A stretch of DNA of 64,000 bases from Clostridiales bacterium (GTDB taxonomy: Bacteria > Bacillota > Clostridia > Oscillospirales > CAG-272): the NCBI GenBank assembly GCA_022791685.1, contig JAAVZO010000032.1, positions 1 to 64,000 on the forward strand. The letters are read 5' to 3'. The notes beneath the pieces were generated by a model. The model made no database searches, was not told the origin of the DNA, and saw only the letters and a list, made by a program, of their open reading frames with translations. The translations under genes and the position numbers were made by a program. Shown piece by piece: positions 36,661-47,924 of the stretch. How positions within the stretch are numbered: the stretch's first letter is position 1; each line of letters starts with the position of its first letter.

Positions 36661-36699
36661 TATAATAGACATATTCTGCTATCGAACACGGCTATTATA
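36661..36699. repeat. Inverted repeat (IR family, divergent copy D)
   Basis: TATAATAGACATATTC tgctatc GAACACGGCTATTATA. Confidence 0.55.
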
Positions 36700-36733
36700 A
36701 CTGAATCTATAATTTCGAAAGGAAATATTAAAT

Positions 36734-38623
36734 ATGATTTTACGTGCTCCTGCTGTACCGCTGATAACAGTTGACCCGTATTTCAGCGTATGGTCTAATA
36801 CTGATAAGCTCAATGACGGCGATACTGTTCACTGGACTGGCAAGCCCAATACTATCTGCGGAGTTGTTGAGGTCGACGGCAAGGATTATTGCTTCATGGG
36901 CAAATGCGGAGCTGACAAGCTTACTCAGACCGCGGTAGATATTACCGCACTCACAACTACATACACCTTTGAGGGCGCTGGTATCTCGCTTAACGCTTGC
37001 TTCTTCACTCCTCTTTTCCCGGACAACCTTGACATTATGAGCCGTCCTGTAAGCTACCTTGAGCTTTCTGCGAAGTCTATCGACGGCGAGGCACATTCTC
37101 TGAAAGCTAAGATATATGCTTCTGAAGAGCTCTGCCTTGACACCAAGGGACAGTTTGAAGTTACTACTGAGACTAAGTCCTTTGATGGCATTAACGCTGT
37201 TAAGATAGGCAGTGTCGATCAGCCTGTACTTGCTAAGGACGGCGACGATATCCGTATTGACTGGGGATATTTCTACCTTGCTGCAAAGGATGCTAAGGTC
37301 GGCGCTGAAAAGTGCGAAGAGACTGGTATGACCTTTGTTTCGCTTGAAAAGGAATTCACTGATAGTGCACTTATTACATTTGCTTATGACGATATCTATT
37401 CTATCGAATATTTTGGCGACAAGCTGAAATCTGTATGGAATCGCGATGGTAAGACTATCGAGACCGCTATCACCGAAGCATTCAGCGATTACGATGAGCT
37501 GCTTGCAAAGGCGGCGGCATTCGATGACAAGCTCGTACTCGATTCGCTCAGAGCCGGTGGTGAGAAGTATTCCGAGCTGCTCCAGCTTGCATTCAGACAG
37601 GTTATTGCTGCTCACAAGGCAGTTCTTGACACCGACGGCAAGCTGCTGTTCATCTCGAAGGAGTGCTTCAGTAACGGCTGCGCAGCTACTGTTGACGTAA
37701 GCTATCCGTCGATCCCGATGTTCCTTATCTATAATCCTGAGCTCGTACTCGCTATGATGAGACCGATATTCAAGTATGCAAAGAGCGACGCATGGGAGTA
37801 TGACTTCGCGCCGCACGATGTCGGAAAATATCCGCTTCTCAATGGTCAGGTATACGGTGGTAATGAACTAAAATATCAAATGCCAGTTGAAGAATGCGGA
37901 AATATGCTTATAATGACTGCGACGTATTCTATCGCGAGCGGCGATTTCAGCTGCGCTGAGGAGCATTTCGACATTCTGAAGGCATGGACTAAGTATCTTA
38001 TTGATAATGGTGCTGACCCTGCAAATCAGCGTTGCACTGATGACTTTGCCGGACATTTTGCACATAACTGCAACCTTTCACTCAAGGCTATTTCTGGTAT
38101 TGCCGGAATGGGCATTATCTGCGAGAAGCTTGGCAAGCATGAGGAAGCAGGTGCATATTTTGACTCTGCACGTAAGCTCTCCATCAACTGGCTGCTGCGC
38201 GCTCAGAATGGCGACGGAAGCTACCGTCTGGTGTTCGACTGCAAGGGTACATACAGCATGAAGTACAACATAGTATGGGATAAGCTGTTCGGAACTAAGT
38301 TGATCCCGGCTGAGGTATTCGACGGTGAAGCTTGGGCAAACCGCCGTCACTTCAACAAGTACGGTATGCCGCTTGATAACCGCAAGGCATATACAAAGTC
38401 CGACTGGCTTGTATGGACTGCTACGCTCTGCAATTCGAAGGCTGACTTCGAGAGCTACATCGAGCCGCTGTGGGAGGCTTATAACACTATGCCGTCACGT
38501 GTGCCGATGACCGACTGGTACGATACTATTACATCAGTACAGACCGGTTTCCAGAACCGTACAGTTCAGGGTGGTCTCTTCATTAAGCTGCTTGAATACT
38601 ACAAGACCGTGAAGGTATATTGA
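36734..38623 (+). CDS. DUF4965/glutaminase-family (GtaA-like) protein
   Basis: RAPAVPLITVDPYFSVWSNTDKLNDGDTVHWTGKPNTICGVV; DDFAGHFAHNCNLSLKAISGIAGMG; VWDKLFGTKLIP. Confidence 0.85.
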   Translation: MILRAPAVPLITVDPYFSVWSNTDKLNDGDTVHWTGKPNTICGVVEVDGKDYCFMGKCGADKLTQTAVDITALTTTYTFEGAGISLNACFFTPLFPDNLDIMSRPVSYLELSAKSIDGEAHSLKAKIYASEELCLDTKGQFEVTTETKSFDGINAVKIGSVDQPVLAKDGDDIRIDWGYFYLAAKDAKVGAEKCEETGMTFVSLEKEFTDSALITFAYDDIYSIEYFGDKLKSVWNRDGKTIETAITEAFSDYDELLAKAAAFDDKLVLDSLRAGGEKYSELLQLAFRQVIAAHKAVLDTDGKLLFISKECFSNGCAATVDVSYPSIPMFLIYNPELVLAMMRPIFKYAKSDAWEYDFAPHDVGKYPLLNGQVYGGNELKYQMPVEECGNMLIMTATYSIASGDFSCAEEHFDILKAWTKYLIDNGADPANQRCTDDFAGHFAHNCNLSLKAISGIAGMGIICEKLGKHEEAGAYFDSARKLSINWLLRAQNGDGSYRLVFDCKGTYSMKYNIVWDKLFGTKLIPAEVFDGEAWANRRHFNKYGMPLDNRKAYTKSDWLVWTATLCNSKADFESYIEPLWEAYNTMPSRVPMTDWYDTITSVQTGFQNRTVQGGLFIKLLEYYKTVKVY

Positions 38624-38802
38624 TTTATAAATAAACACTTATTTAAAGCCTATCTCAGGTAAAACTGGATAGGCTTTTACTATGAAAAATAAAATACTCA
38701 ATTTTGGATTGATATTATCTCAATTAGCGGGAGGTTGACAAGGTGAAATAATCATGGTATCATATATACAGACCGGTCGAATTAAAAAAGAGTGTAACGA
38801 AT

Positions 38803-39846
38803 ATGACATTCGGAAGCATTATTAAAAAGCTCCGGCGTGATGCGGGATTTACACAAGAGAGGCTTGCTGAGCTTCTCTCGATATCGCCGCAGGCTGTCAG
38901 CCGCTGGGAAACAGATATGGCAATGCCGGATATTTCTCTGCTTGTGCCGCTCGCTAATCTTTTTGGAGTGACAACAGATTATTTGCTTGGCATGGATACA
39001 TATCAGAAAGATTTACGAAAAACTGAATTCGACGAGGCTTTTCATGAATACTGGAATCATGATGATAAGGAAAAGAATTATCAAATAGCGGTACGTGCGG
39101 CGGCTGAATATCCGGGGAATATGGAATACATGGAATGGCTTGCGTCTGCGGAATATTATGTCGCATTTATGCGGGAAGATGATGCAGAGTATCGTAGATT
39201 ACTTGAAAGCTCTGTTTCGCATTATAAGATCGTGATAGCAGATAGCAGCGACTGGAAGCTGCACAACAAAGCGCTGTACGGTATTGTTCTTACGCTTCAT
39301 ATGTTGGGCAGGAATGATGAGGCGAAGGAATATGCTATGCAGTATGAGGACGAAAGTAAACGTGACGAGCTTCTTTGCTGGTGCTTAGAGGGTGAAGAAA
39401 AAATAAAGCATAGCCAAAGGGTTGCGGAAAGGCTGTTAGGGCAATTTCTATTTCAACTGAGTTTTATAGGCAAATCCCTTGAAGTATGCAATGCGGTCGA
39501 ACAGGTTTTACAAATCCTTTTCCCAGATGGTAATTATCAATATTATCATAATACTTTGCAGTATAATGCTATAGATAAGGCGATCATTCTATGCGGTCAG
39601 GCGCAGTATGATGAAGCGATGGCAGAACTGTGGAAGGCGAGAGTGCACGCCCAGAAAATGGTGGAATATAGTAAAGAAACGAATTATAGCTTTACTGCTC
39701 CGCTGTTCAGATATGTAGAAGGCGATAAAAAAGAGACAGATTCTGATGTGACTGATATTGATGATTTTGTAAGATGCCTTAACAATAATCACTGCTTTGA
39801 CCCAATGCGGGACAGCGATGAGTTTAAGGCGCTATTAGAGGCATAG
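38803..39846 (+). CDS. XRE-family HTH transcriptional regulator
   Basis: IIKKLRRDAGFTQERLAELLSISPQAVSRWETDMAMPDISLLVPLANLFGVTTDYLLG. Confidence 0.9.
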   Translation: MTFGSIIKKLRRDAGFTQERLAELLSISPQAVSRWETDMAMPDISLLVPLANLFGVTTDYLLGMDTYQKDLRKTEFDEAFHEYWNHDDKEKNYQIAVRAAAEYPGNMEYMEWLASAEYYVAFMREDDAEYRRLLESSVSHYKIVIADSSDWKLHNKALYGIVLTLHMLGRNDEAKEYAMQYEDESKRDELLCWCLEGEEKIKHSQRVAERLLGQFLFQLSFIGKSLEVCNAVEQVLQILFPDGNYQYYHNTLQYNAIDKAIILCGQAQYDEAMAELWKARVHAQKMVEYSKETNYSFTAPLFRYVEGDKKETDSDVTDIDDFVRCLNNNHCFDPMRDSDEFKALLEA

Positions 39847-39964
39847 CAGCGATAGATTTTTTGCAGAAAATTTCGGCAAACCTATTGCATATTTCATGAT
39901 AATGTTGTATAATAGAGTGTAAGTTTTTGATTGTACTATATTGTTGCTGTGATAGGAGGAGTGC

Positions 39965-40492
39965 ATGAAAAGCTACAAAACTGAGCGGCTTTTGCTGCGT
40001 CCATTCCGCAGTGATGATGTGAATGCGGCATATGATTATATCGGAAATCACGAAAATACCAAGTACACTCGCGCCGGAATGCAGACAAAAGAGCAGTGCG
40101 CTGAGTTTATTAATAGTATCAGTGAAGACGAGTATATTTTTGCAGTTGAGTATGACGGAAAACTAATAGGAACAGCTGAGCTTGCAATTTGTGAGGATAA
40201 TCAGGCGACGCTCGGATGGATAATCCATCGTGACTATTGGGGACACGGATTCTGCACTGAAATTGGCAAGCAGCTGCTTTCGATTGCATTTGATGAGTTA
40301 AAGCTCAGGCGTGTGATGGCGTTCTGCGATACCGAAAATATAGGCTCATGGCGGGTCATGGAGAAAATCGGTATGCGAAGGGAAGGCTGCTTTATCGGCG
40401 GACGACCGGCATATTCGTATGCTCTGGACCGACATAGCGATGAGTATTCATATGCAATTTTGGCAGAGGAATATCTATCAAGCAAAGCTTAA
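39965..40492 (+). CDS. GNAT family N-acetyltransferase
   Basis: TERLLLRPFRSDDVNAAYDYI; LGWIIHRDYWGHGFCTEIGKQLLSIAFDELKLRRVMAFCDTENIGSWRVMEKIGMRREG. Confidence 0.92.
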   Translation: MKSYKTERLLLRPFRSDDVNAAYDYIGNHENTKYTRAGMQTKEQCAEFINSISEDEYIFAVEYDGKLIGTAELAICEDNQATLGWIIHRDYWGHGFCTEIGKQLLSIAFDELKLRRVMAFCDTENIGSWRVMEKIGMRREGCFIGGRPAYSYALDRHSDEYSYAILAEEYLSSKA

Positions 40493-40545
40493 ACGATTGA
40501 AAACTACAAACATTGAAAATTATTATATTCTAAGGAGATATTATC

Positions 40546-41268
40546 ATGGAATACGGACTTCAGATGTACAGTGTTCGCGACATTACCGGACAGGATCTCG
40601 CGAATGCACTCAAGAAGGTAGCTGAGATTGGTTACAAGTATGTTGAATTTGCAGGCTTTTTCGGTCATCCAGCTGAGGAAGTAAAGGCAATGCTTAACGA
40701 GTACGGACTTATCGTCAGCGGTACTCACTCTGGTCTCGGTGACCTCGACAACGATTTCGCTGGAACTGTTAAGTATCATAAGACTCTCGGCAACACCAAT
40801 TACATAGTTCCGGGCGCTCCGTGGGACACTAAAGAGGGACTCGACTCTACTATTGAAAAGCTCAACAAGTACAAGCCTATGCTTGCAGCTGAAGGAATCA
40901 CTCTTGCATATCACAACCACGACGGCGAATTTTTGCCGAACAAAGACGGACAGATCGCTCACGCTGAGATGGAAGCTCGCACTGACGTAAACTTCGAAAT
41001 TGACACTTACTGGGCATTCTGCGCAGGCCGCGATCCGATTGAAACCATCACTCGTCTGAAGGACAGAGTTAATGTTATTCATCTTAAGGATGGCACAAAG
41101 GATCGCAAGGGTCTTGCACTTGGTGAAGGCGAAGCTCCTGTAGCGGCTGTACGCGCTAAGGCTATCGAGCTTGGAATGAGAATGGTAGTTGAGAGTGAAG
41201 GCTGCCAGCCTACTGGTCTTGAGGAAGTTACTCGCTGCTTCAAGTATTTACAGTCACTCGAGAAGTAA
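40546..41268 (+). CDS. Sugar phosphate isomerase/epimerase (xylose isomerase-like TIM barrel)
   Basis: YGLQMYSVRDITGQDLANALKKVAEIGYKYVEFAGFFG; LAYHNHDGEF; VIHLKDG. Confidence 0.9.
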   Translation: MEYGLQMYSVRDITGQDLANALKKVAEIGYKYVEFAGFFGHPAEEVKAMLNEYGLIVSGTHSGLGDLDNDFAGTVKYHKTLGNTNYIVPGAPWDTKEGLDSTIEKLNKYKPMLAAEGITLAYHNHDGEFLPNKDGQIAHAEMEARTDVNFEIDTYWAFCAGRDPIETITRLKDRVNVIHLKDGTKDRKGLALGEGEAPVAAVRAKAIELGMRMVVESEGCQPTGLEEVTRCFKYLQSLEK

Positions 41269-41280
41269 TAAAATAAAACA

Positions 41281-41317
41281 AAATACGGCGACTGCAATTT
41301 TTGCAGTCGCCGTATTT
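41281..41317. terminator. Bidirectional terminator
   Basis: AAATACGGCGACTGCAA-TTT-TTGCAGTCGCCGTATTT. Confidence 0.9.
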
Positions 41318-41327
41318 ATATATTTAA

Positions 41328-42224
41328 TTAGTCAATTACCTTTACTTTGTAGCCGACAGAGTAGCTCTTGCCGACTTCAAGCTTGATTGCGTATGGCTTG
41401 TCCTCGAAGTTTCCAGTTTCGTCGAGATGTGCAGGAAGTCCGTTCCACGGTTCGAGGCAGACAAACGGCGCGTTCTTCTTAGGCGGAGTCCAAACGCCGA
41501 GAGCGTCGAAACCGGTAAAATCGAAACTGATACCTTTGCCAGTATTCTTGTTTATAAGCTTTACCTCGCGGCTCTGGAGCTTCTTTGTAAGCAATACGTC
41601 AACATCATAGTCGGCGTAGTCGAGCTCCCACTCGTTAGTATTTTTAAGCTTGTCGGTTATCGGCAGAGACGCGTCTATGTATCCTCCGCCGTAGTTGGTG
41701 GTATAAATCACATCCTCATTCTCGACCTTCTCGAATACGAGCTTGTAATCGGAGAATTTCTCGCCGTCGTTCATCGGGCAGCGGAATCCCGGATGTCCGC
41801 CGATGCAGAACCAAATCGGCTTTTCGTCTATATTCTCAACTGTGTATTCAGTTGAGAATCCCTCGTCGCTGATTATGTGCGTGATGAGTAGACGGAACTT
41901 GTATGGGTATACCTTATGTGACTCGTTGCTGTCATATAACTCGTATACCAGCTTATTCGCGGTTGCTTCGAGCAGACGGAATTCCTGCTTTCTTGCGAAT
42001 CCGTGCTTCTGTAGCGGATATGCAGTTCCTTCGAATTTTACGCTTCCGTCAATGGTCGAGCCGACTGTAGGGAAGAGTACAGGCGCATGACTTGCCCAGT
42101 ATTCAGGCAGTCCTTCCCACACATACTCCTTACCGTCGAGCTTGTACGACACAAGCTCTCCGCCCATGGTCGAGCCCATCGCGGTGGCACGTTCGGTTTT
42201 GATTTCGGTATTCATTTTTTTCAT
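41328..42224 (-). CDS. Aldose 1-epimerase family protein
   Basis: GSTMGGELVSYKLDGKEYVWEG; WFCIGGHPGFRCPM; FVCLEPWNGLPAHLDE. Confidence 0.88.
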   Translation of the reverse strand: MKKMNTEIKTERATAMGSTMGGELVSYKLDGKEYVWEGLPEYWASHAPVLFPTVGSTIDGSVKFEGTAYPLQKHGFARKQEFRLLEATANKLVYELYDSNESHKVYPYKFRLLITHIISDEGFSTEYTVENIDEKPIWFCIGGHPGFRCPMNDGEKFSDYKLVFEKVENEDVIYTTNYGGGYIDASLPITDKLKNTNEWELDYADYDVDVLLTKKLQSREVKLINKNTGKGISFDFTGFDALGVWTPPKKNAPFVCLEPWNGLPAHLDETGNFEDKPYAIKLEVGKSYSVGYKVKVID

Positions 42225-42342
42225 CCTTTCACTAATAATGATATTATTAAATATGAAATTATCGCTAATACGATAAATTAAATCACAGTGCTGTAGAAAA
42301 TCCCGACGGAGCGGAATTCACCTGCTCCGCCGGGACAGCGTT

Positions 42343-44346
42343 TTATTCTTTCATTCGTGGGGGAAAGTTAGGATTACTGGGATTCTGATTCTGCTTTGCA
42401 GCTTCTTCAGCCTCACGCTTAAGACGAGCTTCCTCGTCAGCTTTAGCACGATTGCGATTTTCTTCCTCGCTCTTGCGCTTTTTCTCAGCGAGCAGCTCTT
42501 CTAATTCCTCGATTGTCGGATCTCCATCCATCGCCGCGTTGAACTGAACTTCATCCATTACCTCATTCTTGATAAGGAACGACGCGATGAAATGCAGTTT
42601 CTCGATATTTTCCTCGAGGATCTTCATAGCTGTTGCATACGCAGTCTCAACAAGGCGTTTGATTTCGTTGTCGATAAGTGTTGCGGTATCCTCTGAATAG
42701 TTGCGTGTAGTGTTGAAGTCGCGTCCGAGGAATACTTCGTCACTATTGTGTTCAGAACCGTATACTATCGGACCGAGAGCGTCACTCATGCCGTAGCGTG
42801 TGACCATATTGCGGGCGATTCCAGTTGCACGCTGGATATCGTTCGACGCACCTGTCGAGATATCACCGAGTATGAGCTTTTCAGCTACACGTCCACCGAG
42901 CAGCGATACGATCTCATTTTCCATATCATTCTTCGACTGATAGGAACGGTCTTCCTTCGGGAGCGAAAGCGTATATCCGCCTGCACGTCCACTTGGGATT
43001 ATAGATATCTGGTGTACGGGGGTATCAGGCTGTAAGAACTTTGTAACGATTGCGTGACCGGCTTCATGATATGCGGTCAGGCGCTTTTCCTTGTCGCTGA
43101 TGACCTTCGACTTCTTCTGCGGACCTACGAGTACCTTAATTGTAGCGTCTTCAAGGTCGTTCATGCCGATGAGGCTCTTTCCTTTGCGGGCAGCTAACAA
43201 TGCAGCTTCGTTAAGCAGGTTGGCAAGGTCTGCACCTGTGAATCCAACTGTAGTCTTAGCGAGGGTGTGAAGGTCGACATCCTCTTCAAACGGCTTTCCG
43301 TTTGCGTGGACCTTGAGTATATCCTCACGTCCCTTGATGTCAGGATAGTTGACAGTGATCTGACGGTCGAAACGTCCTGGACGGAGCAGTGCTGGGTCAA
43401 GTATATCGGGACGGTTGGTCGCCGCCATTACGATAACTCCATCGTTTCCGCCGAAGCCGTCCATTTCAACAAGCAGCTGATTTAATGTTTGCTCGCGCTC
43501 ATCGTGACCGCCGCCGAGACCCGCGCCGCGGTGACGACCGACTGCGTCGATTTCATCGATAAAGATTATGCTTGCTGGATTCTTTTTCGCAGTGTCGAAC
43601 AAGTCGCGTACACGTGACGCACCGACACCGACGTACATTTCAACGAAATCCGAGCCGGATATCGAATAGAACGGCACTCCAGCCTCACCCGCTACAGCCT
43701 TTGCGAGCAGCGTTTTACCTGTACCGGGAGGTCCGACGAGCAATACACCGTGTGGAATGTGTGCGCCGAGCTTTGAGAATTTCGCTGGGTCGCGCAAAAA
43801 TTCCACGACCTCCTGAAGCTCTGCCTTTTCTTCATCAGCTCCGGCAACGTCCTTAAAGAATACCTTCTTCTTTTCCTCCGAGCCGAGCTTTGCACGAGCT
43901 TTGCCAAAGTTTCCGACTTTGCCGCCCTTTCCGGCACCTCCGGAGAACTGATTGATTATAAAGAACCAGAATACGATAAAGAGTATGATAACTATCGCAT
44001 ACGGCAATAGACTTACCCACCACGGTATTTCGACGGGTTCAGCGATATTATATCGCTCGATGATCCCGTCTCTGAACTGCTGCTCGATAGTGTCACCGAA
44101 CTGCGCCCAGAACGTGCGGTAATCCCGCAGTGCGAAGGATACAGTGGTATTATCCTTCTTCAATATCGTCAATCGGTCATTGCTGTCGATTTCGAATTCC
44201 TTGACCTGCTGCTCGTAGAACAGCTTGTCGATGTCGCTGTAAATGATCTTCTCGCCTGCCTGATTGCCGAAAAGCGCAGCAGTAGCTATAAGGATAACTC
44301 CTATCAGCACGACGTAGAAAATCATTATCTTGTAGTTTGATTTCAT
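42343..44346 (-). CDS. ftsH: ATP-dependent zinc metalloprotease FtsH
   Basis: [47 protein letters not shown]; two N-terminal TM segments. Confidence 0.97.
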   Translation of the reverse strand: MKSNYKIMIFYVVLIGVILIATAALFGNQAGEKIIYSDIDKLFYEQQVKEFEIDSNDRLTILKKDNTTVSFALRDYRTFWAQFGDTIEQQFRDGIIERYNIAEPVEIPWWVSLLPYAIVIILFIVFWFFIINQFSGGAGKGGKVGNFGKARAKLGSEEKKKVFFKDVAGADEEKAELQEVVEFLRDPAKFSKLGAHIPHGVLLVGPPGTGKTLLAKAVAGEAGVPFYSISGSDFVEMYVGVGASRVRDLFDTAKKNPASIIFIDEIDAVGRHRGAGLGGGHDEREQTLNQLLVEMDGFGGNDGVIVMAATNRPDILDPALLRPGRFDRQITVNYPDIKGREDILKVHANGKPFEEDVDLHTLAKTTVGFTGADLANLLNEAALLAARKGKSLIGMNDLEDATIKVLVGPQKKSKVISDKEKRLTAYHEAGHAIVTKFLQPDTPVHQISIIPSGRAGGYTLSLPKEDRSYQSKNDMENEIVSLLGGRVAEKLILGDISTGASNDIQRATGIARNMVTRYGMSDALGPIVYGSEHNSDEVFLGRDFNTTRNYSEDTATLIDNEIKRLVETAYATAMKILEENIEKLHFIASFLIKNEVMDEVQFNAAMDGDPTIEELEELLAEKKRKSEEENRNRAKADEEARLKREAEEAAKQNQNPSNPNFPPRMKE

Positions 44347-44429
44347 TAAATTATGACCTCGCGTTGGCGATGTCAGCGTCCATTGGAACGCTGAGCCAAG
44401 GCTTCCTTTCTCAGTTTAATGCAGGATAT

Positions 44430-44497
44430 TAGACCCGTTCGATAACCTCTTAATTAAATTTTCAAAAGCTGATGTTAGGTTATCAAACATGTCTATT
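44430..44497. repeat. Inverted repeat (IR family copy B)
   Basis: TTAGACCCGTTCGATAACCTCTTAATTAAATTTTCAAAAGCTGA ... GGTTATCAAACATGTCTAT; left arm closely matches copy A. Confidence 0.75.
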
Positions 44498-45077
44498 ATT
44501 TTTTCGCTATTGCTTCGGGCGAAAGTATGCCTATGTAAGGCAGAGCCCGATATTTTTCGTTATAATCAAGTCCATATCCAACCACAAATTTGTCTGGTAT
44601 AGTCTTTCCGCAGTAGTCAGGAGTCAATGTGATTCGAGGGTCACGGCGCTCGGGCTTGTCGAGTACAGTTGCGATTTTTACGCTTTTTGCGCCCTTATGC
44701 TTTAAATATCCGGTAAGATAATCAAGCGTGCGTCCGCTGTCGATAATATCCTCAACGATAAGTATATCAAGCTCGCTGAGGTCATTTCTACTGATATCAA
44801 GTCCAATTTTGGGCTTGATATTGGGATTTGATTCAGTAGCCGCACCGTATGATGAGACCTTCATAAAGTCTATCTCGACTGGGATTTTGACCTTTTTCAT
44901 CAAATCACCCATAAATACTACCGATCCCTTTAGTATGCAGAGCAGCAGCAAGCGCTTTCCAGCATAATCGCGGCTTATCTGATCAGCGATATTTGTGACT
45001 ATATCGTCAAGCTCTTTTTCGCTTATCAAAATACTTTCGATATCACTATTCAATTTGCTATCATTCCTTTCTGACAT
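44496..45077 (-). CDS. hpt: Hypoxanthine phosphoribosyltransferase
   Basis: LLLLCILKGSVVFMGDLMKKV; ILIVEDIIDSGRTLDYL. Confidence 0.95.
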   Translation of the reverse strand: MSERNDSKLNSDIESILISEKELDDIVTNIADQISRDYAGKRLLLLCILKGSVVFMGDLMKKVKIPVEIDFMKVSSYGAATESNPNIKPKIGLDISRNDLSELDILIVEDIIDSGRTLDYLTGYLKHKGAKSVKIATVLDKPERRDPRITLTPDYCGKTIPDKFVVGYGLDYNEKYRALPYIGILSPEAIAKK

Positions 45078-45119
45078 GAAATTCTTTCATGTTATATCCT
45101 GATTTTTATTTGCTATAAT

Positions 45120-46556
45120 TTAGTTTGAGTAATAGTATACGTCGAGCAAATGCTCATCGTGAACATTGTTAGCAGCTATACGGTCTGCCGGACTGAATCC
45201 TGGAATCCATACGATTCCATTGTCATCACAGAATATTGGCAACGTTTTTCGCATATCAACATCAAGTCCACGGTCATTATACAGCTTCTTTATTTTGCGT
45301 GTCATGCCACCATACACATATGAGTCTCCGTCGCAGCGTGAGCGCACATATAATATATGATTTATTTTATCAGAATTTAATCTTGTGTGTATTGATAATT
45401 TGTAAATATTTTTTAGGTATTCGTTATATTTTTCAAAATTCTCAGTTTTTTGGATATTTGGAAGTATCAAAACCGCAAAATCCGGAGATGTAAACTGGTT
45501 TACGCCAATTTTTAATTCATGATAAAATTCAATTTTCTGAGGTTTAGCTTCATGTGTGAAATTAAGCTTGCCGTGTTCAATTTTTGCTGTAATGCGGTCC
45601 GGAAGTGACAGGGATGAGCCTTCACGCGCAGATCGTACAAGCGAGAGTATTGCGTTGATGTGGACTGCTTCGAGTGCGGTATCTGAAACTTTGGTAAACA
45701 GCTTGATTATTACGCGTGAGGATATCGGACGTGCGGTGTCGGCGAGCTTTGATACAGATATTTCATTTCCGTTTGATAAGAGAAATTCGTCCGCCAGATA
45801 GTCAAGGTATTCACTGTCCGTTCTTGCCTGACTGCTGAGACGTTCGGCCGCACCTAAAAACGACGGATTCAGCTCTTTCAGACGCGGAAGTATTTCGTGA
45901 CGAATGAAGTTGCGTGTATATGCCGTGTCGTTATTAGTGCTGTCAATTATATATTGTATGCTATTTTCGCTGCAATATCCTAAAATATCGCGTTTTGAGC
46001 AATAAATAAGCGGACGAACTATATCACGGATTGCATTTTTGCAGGCGAGCTTCCGGATCGGTGGTATTCCGGAAAGTCCATCGATTCCAGCTCCGCGTGC
46101 AATATTGAAGATGAGCGTTTCTGCATTGTCGTCGGCATTATGCGCAACAGCTACGCAGTCGAGTCGGTCGTCTGAATCGAGGATACGCGCGAATGTTTCA
46201 TATCTGAAATCGCGCGCAGTTTCTTCAATTCCACGACCACTTTCTTTTGCGAGCGCCGGAATATCGGCACGAACAAGCTCAAAGTCAATATTGAGCTTAT
46301 CGCAGCTGAGCCGGCAATGTTCAGCGTCTCTGTCTGCTTCATCACCACGTATTCCATGATGGATGTGTACGGCTTTCAAATATATTCCGGCACTGCTGCA
46401 ATAGCTGTGAAGCAGGTCAAGCAGTGCGCAGGAATCAGCGCCGCCGGAATAGCCGAGCAGCACACCGTGCCGTCCGTCGAGCATTGCGAAATCCTTTAAT
46501 GCCCGCTTGAATTGTCGATTTATTATGCTGCTGTGTGGCAACGTATTGTTTGACAT
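45120..46556 (-). CDS. tilS: tRNA(Ile)-lysidine synthase
   Basis: GVLLGYSGGADSCALLDLLH; AVHIHHGIRGDEADRDAEHC; VAVAHNADDNAETLIFNIARGAGIDGLSGIP. Confidence 0.95.
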   Translation of the reverse strand: MSNNTLPHSSIINRQFKRALKDFAMLDGRHGVLLGYSGGADSCALLDLLHSYCSSAGIYLKAVHIHHGIRGDEADRDAEHCRLSCDKLNIDFELVRADIPALAKESGRGIEETARDFRYETFARILDSDDRLDCVAVAHNADDNAETLIFNIARGAGIDGLSGIPPIRKLACKNAIRDIVRPLIYCSKRDILGYCSENSIQYIIDSTNNDTAYTRNFIRHEILPRLKELNPSFLGAAERLSSQARTDSEYLDYLADEFLLSNGNEISVSKLADTARPISSRVIIKLFTKVSDTALEAVHINAILSLVRSAREGSSLSLPDRITAKIEHGKLNFTHEAKPQKIEFYHELKIGVNQFTSPDFAVLILPNIQKTENFEKYNEYLKNIYKLSIHTRLNSDKINHILYVRSRCDGDSYVYGGMTRKIKKLYNDRGLDVDMRKTLPIFCDDNGIVWIPGFSPADRIAANNVHDEHLLDVYYYSN

Positions 46557-46577
46557 AATCTATAAAAACAATTTTGA

Positions 46578-47921
46578 TTATCGTCCTGCGCCGTCGGATT
46601 CTTCCTCAGGTGCAAGCGACGTAAATTTCGTATACTGACCGAACCAGCCCATCTCTACCTTACCGGTAGCGCCGTGACGGTTTTTAGCGATTATGATCTC
46701 GGCGACATTTTGCTTATCAGGATCGGTGTTGTAGTAGTCGCGGTTAAGAAACATTACAACGTCCGCGTCCTGCTCAATAGCTCCGGAGTCGCGCAGGTCA
46801 GAAAGCATAGGAGTTTTGTCGGTACGCGATTCTGGGCTTCGCGAAAGCTGTGCACAGCAGATGAGCGGTACTTGCAGCTCTTTTGCAAGGATCTTCAAAT
46901 TACGCGAGATGTCCGCAACTTCCTGCACGCGATTGTCAATTTTTCGATCGCTCTGCATGAGCTGTAGGTAGTCTATTACTACAAGTCCGAGATTTTTGAC
47001 TCGGCGCAGCTTAGCTTTCATCGCTGTTGATGTGATTCCGGTGGTGTCGTCGATATAAATATCGCATTCGGAAAGTTTTGACGACGCATGGGCTAACTTC
47101 GTCCAGTCCTCGTCGCTGAGCTCTCCTGAACGAATGTTGTGGCTGTCAACGAGCGCTTCACTCGACAGCATACGAGATACCAGCTGCTCTCCCGACATTT
47201 CGAGCGAGAATACACATATCGCTTTTTTAGTTTCGCGTGCAACACTTGTTGCAATATTCAACGCAAAACTTGTCTTTCCCATACCCGGTCGAGCGCCGAT
47301 AAGGATCAGGTCGCTTTTTCCCATTCCGACCAGTACCTTGTCAAGGTCACTGAATCCAGTCGGAGTTCCCATCATCTCGGCGCGATTGGTTTGCAGACTG
47401 TGCAGGTGCTCGTAGGTCGATACCAACAGCTCACGGATGTGAGTAAATCCCTTTTGCTCGTTGCCTTCAGCTATCGAGAATATGCGCTGCTCTGCGTTTC
47501 CGATAATGCGCGACACATCGTCCTCAGCTGAATAGGCCGACTCAGATATTTCATTGGAAGCAGCGATAAGACTGCGCAGCAGGCTTTTATCTTTGACGAT
47601 CCTTGCATAGTCGGCTACGTTTGACGCTGACGGTACAACGTCCGCAATAAGCTTGATATACGAACGGCTTGTCTTTTCGTCATATACTCCGCGGTGTACA
47701 AGCGTATCGATCAGCGTCACGATGTCGATGTAGCGATTTTGCAAGTACAAGTCCTGCATTGCGAGATATATCTCAGCGTGGTTTTCAACATAGAAATCCT
47801 CGCTTTTCAGTATTCCTGCAATTAAGTTAAAGCATTCGGGGTCTATGAGAATCGAGCCTAAGACCGACTGCTCGGCTTCGAGCGAGAATGGGAGCTTTCT
47901 TGTTATTCCATCCTCTGCCAT
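46578..47921 (-). CDS. dnaB: Replicative DNA helicase
   Basis: LPFSLEAEQSVLGSILIDPE; LILIGARPGMGKTSFALNIA; AIEQDADVVMFLNRD. Confidence 0.96.
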   Translation of the reverse strand: MAEDGITRKLPFSLEAEQSVLGSILIDPECFNLIAGILKSEDFYVENHAEIYLAMQDLYLQNRYIDIVTLIDTLVHRGVYDEKTSRSYIKLIADVVPSASNVADYARIVKDKSLLRSLIAASNEISESAYSAEDDVSRIIGNAEQRIFSIAEGNEQKGFTHIRELLVSTYEHLHSLQTNRAEMMGTPTGFSDLDKVLVGMGKSDLILIGARPGMGKTSFALNIATSVARETKKAICVFSLEMSGEQLVSRMLSSEALVDSHNIRSGELSDEDWTKLAHASSKLSECDIYIDDTTGITSTAMKAKLRRVKNLGLVVIDYLQLMQSDRKIDNRVQEVADISRNLKILAKELQVPLICCAQLSRSPESRTDKTPMLSDLRDSGAIEQDADVVMFLNRDYYNTDPDKQNVAEIIIAKNRHGATGKVEMGWFGQYTKFTSLAPEEESDGAGR

Positions 47922-47924
47922 ATT

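Noticed and set aside
36740-37816. 358-aa antisense ORF to the DUF4965 gene
   Set aside because: The plus-strand gene has strong family motifs and an RBS; the minus ORF is a codon-bias shadow.
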